Positions 26,911 to 28,005 of a stretch of 28,005 nt of DNA are shown here, one piece after another. Numbering within the stretch: position 1 is the first letter of the stretch; each line of letters begins with the position of its first letter. The DNA is from a virus. The notes below the pieces were generated by a model that worked only from the letters and a program-made list of their open reading frames with translations, was not told where the DNA came from and did not search any database. The position numbers and the translations under genes were made by a program. Where the stretch lies: the IMG/VR virus record IMGVR_UViG_3300020395_000078, positions 1 to 28,005 of that record; one strand, written 5' to 3'.

Positions 26911-27068
26911 TGATTATAGTTTTTATAATCGTAGGCATTCTTTTTGCCTTAGTAGGAGTAGGAATCTGGTTTACTTTTGGGCCAGGTAAAAAGGATGTTA
27001 GAGATCCTATAGCAGAACATGCTAAAATGCATGAATTAGGTATTGCACACGGACATAGTAAAAAGTGA
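26910..27068 (+). CDS. psbN: PsbN-like photosystem II assembly protein
   Basis: 52 aa with an N-terminal membrane helix (MIIVFIIVGILFALVGVGIW) followed by FTFGPGKKDVRDPIAEHAKM. This matches the PsbN pattern of one helix, then FGPxxKxxRDPxxEH. PsbN helps assemble and repair the PSII reaction centre in the thylakoid, which fits a phage that also supplies D1. A His-rich tail (HELGIAHGHSKK) is extra. The TGA lies inside the cpeT start (GTGA). Confidence 0.72.
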   Translation: MIIVFIIVGILFALVGVGIWFTFGPGKKDVRDPIAEHAKMHELGIAHGHSKK

Positions 27069-27586
27069 ACGAATTCTTATCATTATTAGAGGGTGTCTTC
27101 TCAAATAAAACACAAGCACAGTGTCATCCAACACGCTATGCTCATATTTGGGTGACATACAAAAAAATTAGTGATAATAGATATTATGGTGAACAGGCAT
27201 ATAATTATATGAGGCAAAGACCTTATTTACAGTATGTTATTGATATAGTTGAGGATAATGGTACGTTTCGTACAAAGAATCACGAGATCATCAAGACTCC
27301 TGAGAGATATTGTAATGGTGCTAATGTAGAAGAGATAACAGACGAACATTTAAGATTCCGTGAGCATTGTGATTTAGTTTTTAGAAAGGTAGGAAATAAT
27401 AGATATGAGGGTGGCACAGAAGGATGTAAGTGTTATGTTGATTGGGGTGGAAAGCAAACCTATATTATTAATCAAATAAGATTAGATGAGAATGAGTTAC
27501 ATATACTAGATACAGGTAAGGATGTAAATACAAACCAGAGAGTCTGGGGTTCTGAATACGGGTATCTTAAATTCGTGAGGCAATAG
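27065..27586 (+). CDS. cpeT: CpeT/CpcT-type bilin lyase
   Basis: 173 aa of the T-type chromophore lyase family, which attaches bilins to the Cys-beta155 site of phycobiliproteins; phage versions may bind or place phycoerythrobilin. Landmarks are TRYAHIWVTYKKI, YYGEQAYNYMRQRPYLQYVI, ERYCNGANVEEITDEHL, EGGTEGCKCYVDWGGKQTYI and a C-terminal VWGSEYGYLKFVRQ. GTG start at 27065, coupled to psbN. It complements pebS and pcyA elsewhere in the window, giving a bilin synthesis and attachment set. Confidence 0.88.
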   Translation: MNEFLSLLEGVFSNKTQAQCHPTRYAHIWVTYKKISDNRYYGEQAYNYMRQRPYLQYVIDIVEDNGTFRTKNHEIIKTPERYCNGANVEEITDEHLRFREHCDLVFRKVGNNRYEGGTEGCKCYVDWGGKQTYIINQIRLDENELHILDTGKDVNTNQRVWGSEYGYLKFVRQ

Positions 27587-27588
27587 TA

Positions 27589-27942
27589 ATGCCAATTAAA
27601 GACAAGGAAGCAAATAGAAAATATCAAAGAGAGTGGGCTAGAAAAAACGGGAAGACAAAGAGAAAGAATCAAGTTGGTCATAGGAGAAGAAAACAGATGG
27701 TAGATGAGGCCAAGTCTCACCCATGTGTTATATGCAATAAGCAGTATCCAGTGGAAGTTATGGAACTTCATCATATAGATCCTGCTTCTAAGATATCTAC
27801 TATATCTCAGTTGCAATGTATCGCATCTTATGCTAAACTCAAAGATGAGATAGATAAGTGTGCTCCCTTATGTGCAAATTGTCACAGACTACTTAATCAC
27901 GGTTATGTCGATTTACCAGAACTTATTTTATTGCCATCATAG
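27589..27942 (+). CDS. HNH endonuclease
   Basis: 117 aa. The N-terminus is very basic (KYQREWARKNGKTKRKNQVG) for DNA binding. The nuclease core has CVIC, VMELHHIDP (catalytic His pair, Asp) and PLCANCHRLLNHG (second zinc pair, final His), a complete HNH motif, unlike the degenerate protein at 657. It is probably a free-standing homing nuclease. Its last three codons and stop fall in the acceptor and D-arm start of tRNA-Thr. Confidence 0.88.
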   Translation: MPIKDKEANRKYQREWARKNGKTKRKNQVGHRRRKQMVDEAKSHPCVICNKQYPVEVMELHHIDPASKISTISQLQCIASYAKLKDEIDKCAPLCANCHRLLNHGYVDLPELILLPS

Positions 27943-28004
27943 CACAGTGGTAGTGCAGGGCTTTTGTAAAGCCAAGGTCGGGGGTTCAAATCCCTCTGAT
28001 GGCA
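27933..28004 (+). tRNA. trnT-TGT: tRNA-Thr (TGT)
   Basis: Acceptor stem GCCATCA (27933-27939) with TGATGGC (27997-28003), D stem GCAC/GTGC, an anticodon loop TTTGTAA with anticodon TGT (Thr, ACA codons), T arm with GGTTCAAATCC, discriminator A. CCA is not encoded. Phage tRNAs often match codons common in the AT-rich phage but rarer in the host. Confidence 0.93.
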
Positions 28005-28005
28005 T

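Overview
This window looks like part of the genome of a T4-like marine cyanomyovirus that infects Prochlorococcus or Synechococcus. Three things support this: (i) T4-type replication, late-transcription and baseplate/head genes (gp32, gp33, gp53, gp48, a gp2-like gene, gp4, gp54, gp26, gp27 and a gp5-like hub); (ii) host-derived photosynthesis and metabolic genes (psbA, pebS, pcyA, hli genes, cpeT, a psbN-like gene, a CP12-like gene, purN, nrdC, thyX, phoH); (iii) AT-rich sequence with T4-type late promoter boxes (NATAAATA) and very tight gene packing with ATGA, TAATG and GTGA stop/start overlaps. No integrase, insertion sequence or CRISPR array was seen.

Layout. 1-582 is the 3' half of psbA, closed by a UUCG-loop terminator. 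657-4328 is a run of small coupled genes that includes a degenerate endonuclease VII-like zinc protein, purN, a glutaredoxin and a DUF6433-like gene. 4360-4803 is a promoter, a glutamine-II (downstream-peptide type) riboswitch candidate, its 53-aa peptide gene and a small YRGV-repeat gene. 4861-9043 is an operon with thyX, a 2OG-Fe(II) oxygenase, phoH, a PD-(D/E)XK exonuclease, the late coactivator gp33 and a DUF1825 protein. 9126-11906 holds two small genes, a heavily structured leader RNA, gp32 and the bilin reductases pebS and pcyA. 12131-13461 is a group of small membrane proteins with two hli genes and an hli-like peptide. 13531-16467, on the minus strand, is gp4, gp2-like, gp48 and gp53. 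16500-25952, on the plus strand, is gp54, gp26, a small frameshift-linked ORF, a tape-measure-like protein, gp27, a CP12-like gene, a gp5-like hub and a beta-helix protein. 25984-28004 is a structured leader and a secreted beta-barrel-like protein, then small genes, a psbN-like gene, cpeT, an HNH nuclease and tRNA-Thr(TGT).

How the genes fit together. The auxiliary metabolic genes keep light harvesting running (psbA, hli, pebS/pcyA, cpeT, psbN-like), restrain the Calvin cycle (CP12-like) and support nucleotide synthesis (purN, nrdC, thyX). gp32 and the exonuclease act in replication, gp33 turns on late promoters, and the structural blocks build the baseplate and close the head.

Most notable signals. 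(1) A U UUU UUC slippery site at the 3' end of gp26 leads into an open -1 frame that runs into a small helical ORF just before the tape-measure-like gene, like the lambda G/GT arrangement. (2) A glutamine-II riboswitch candidate with mutually exclusive alternative pairings. (3) Composite terminator-promoters whose -35 box lies in the terminator loop. (4) Two structured leader RNAs. (5) A CP12-like gene inside the late baseplate cluster. (6) A gp5-type hub with no lysozyme, extra Calx-beta-like domains and its beta-helix on a separate protein. All calls come from reading the sequence and remembered family motifs; no database search was run.
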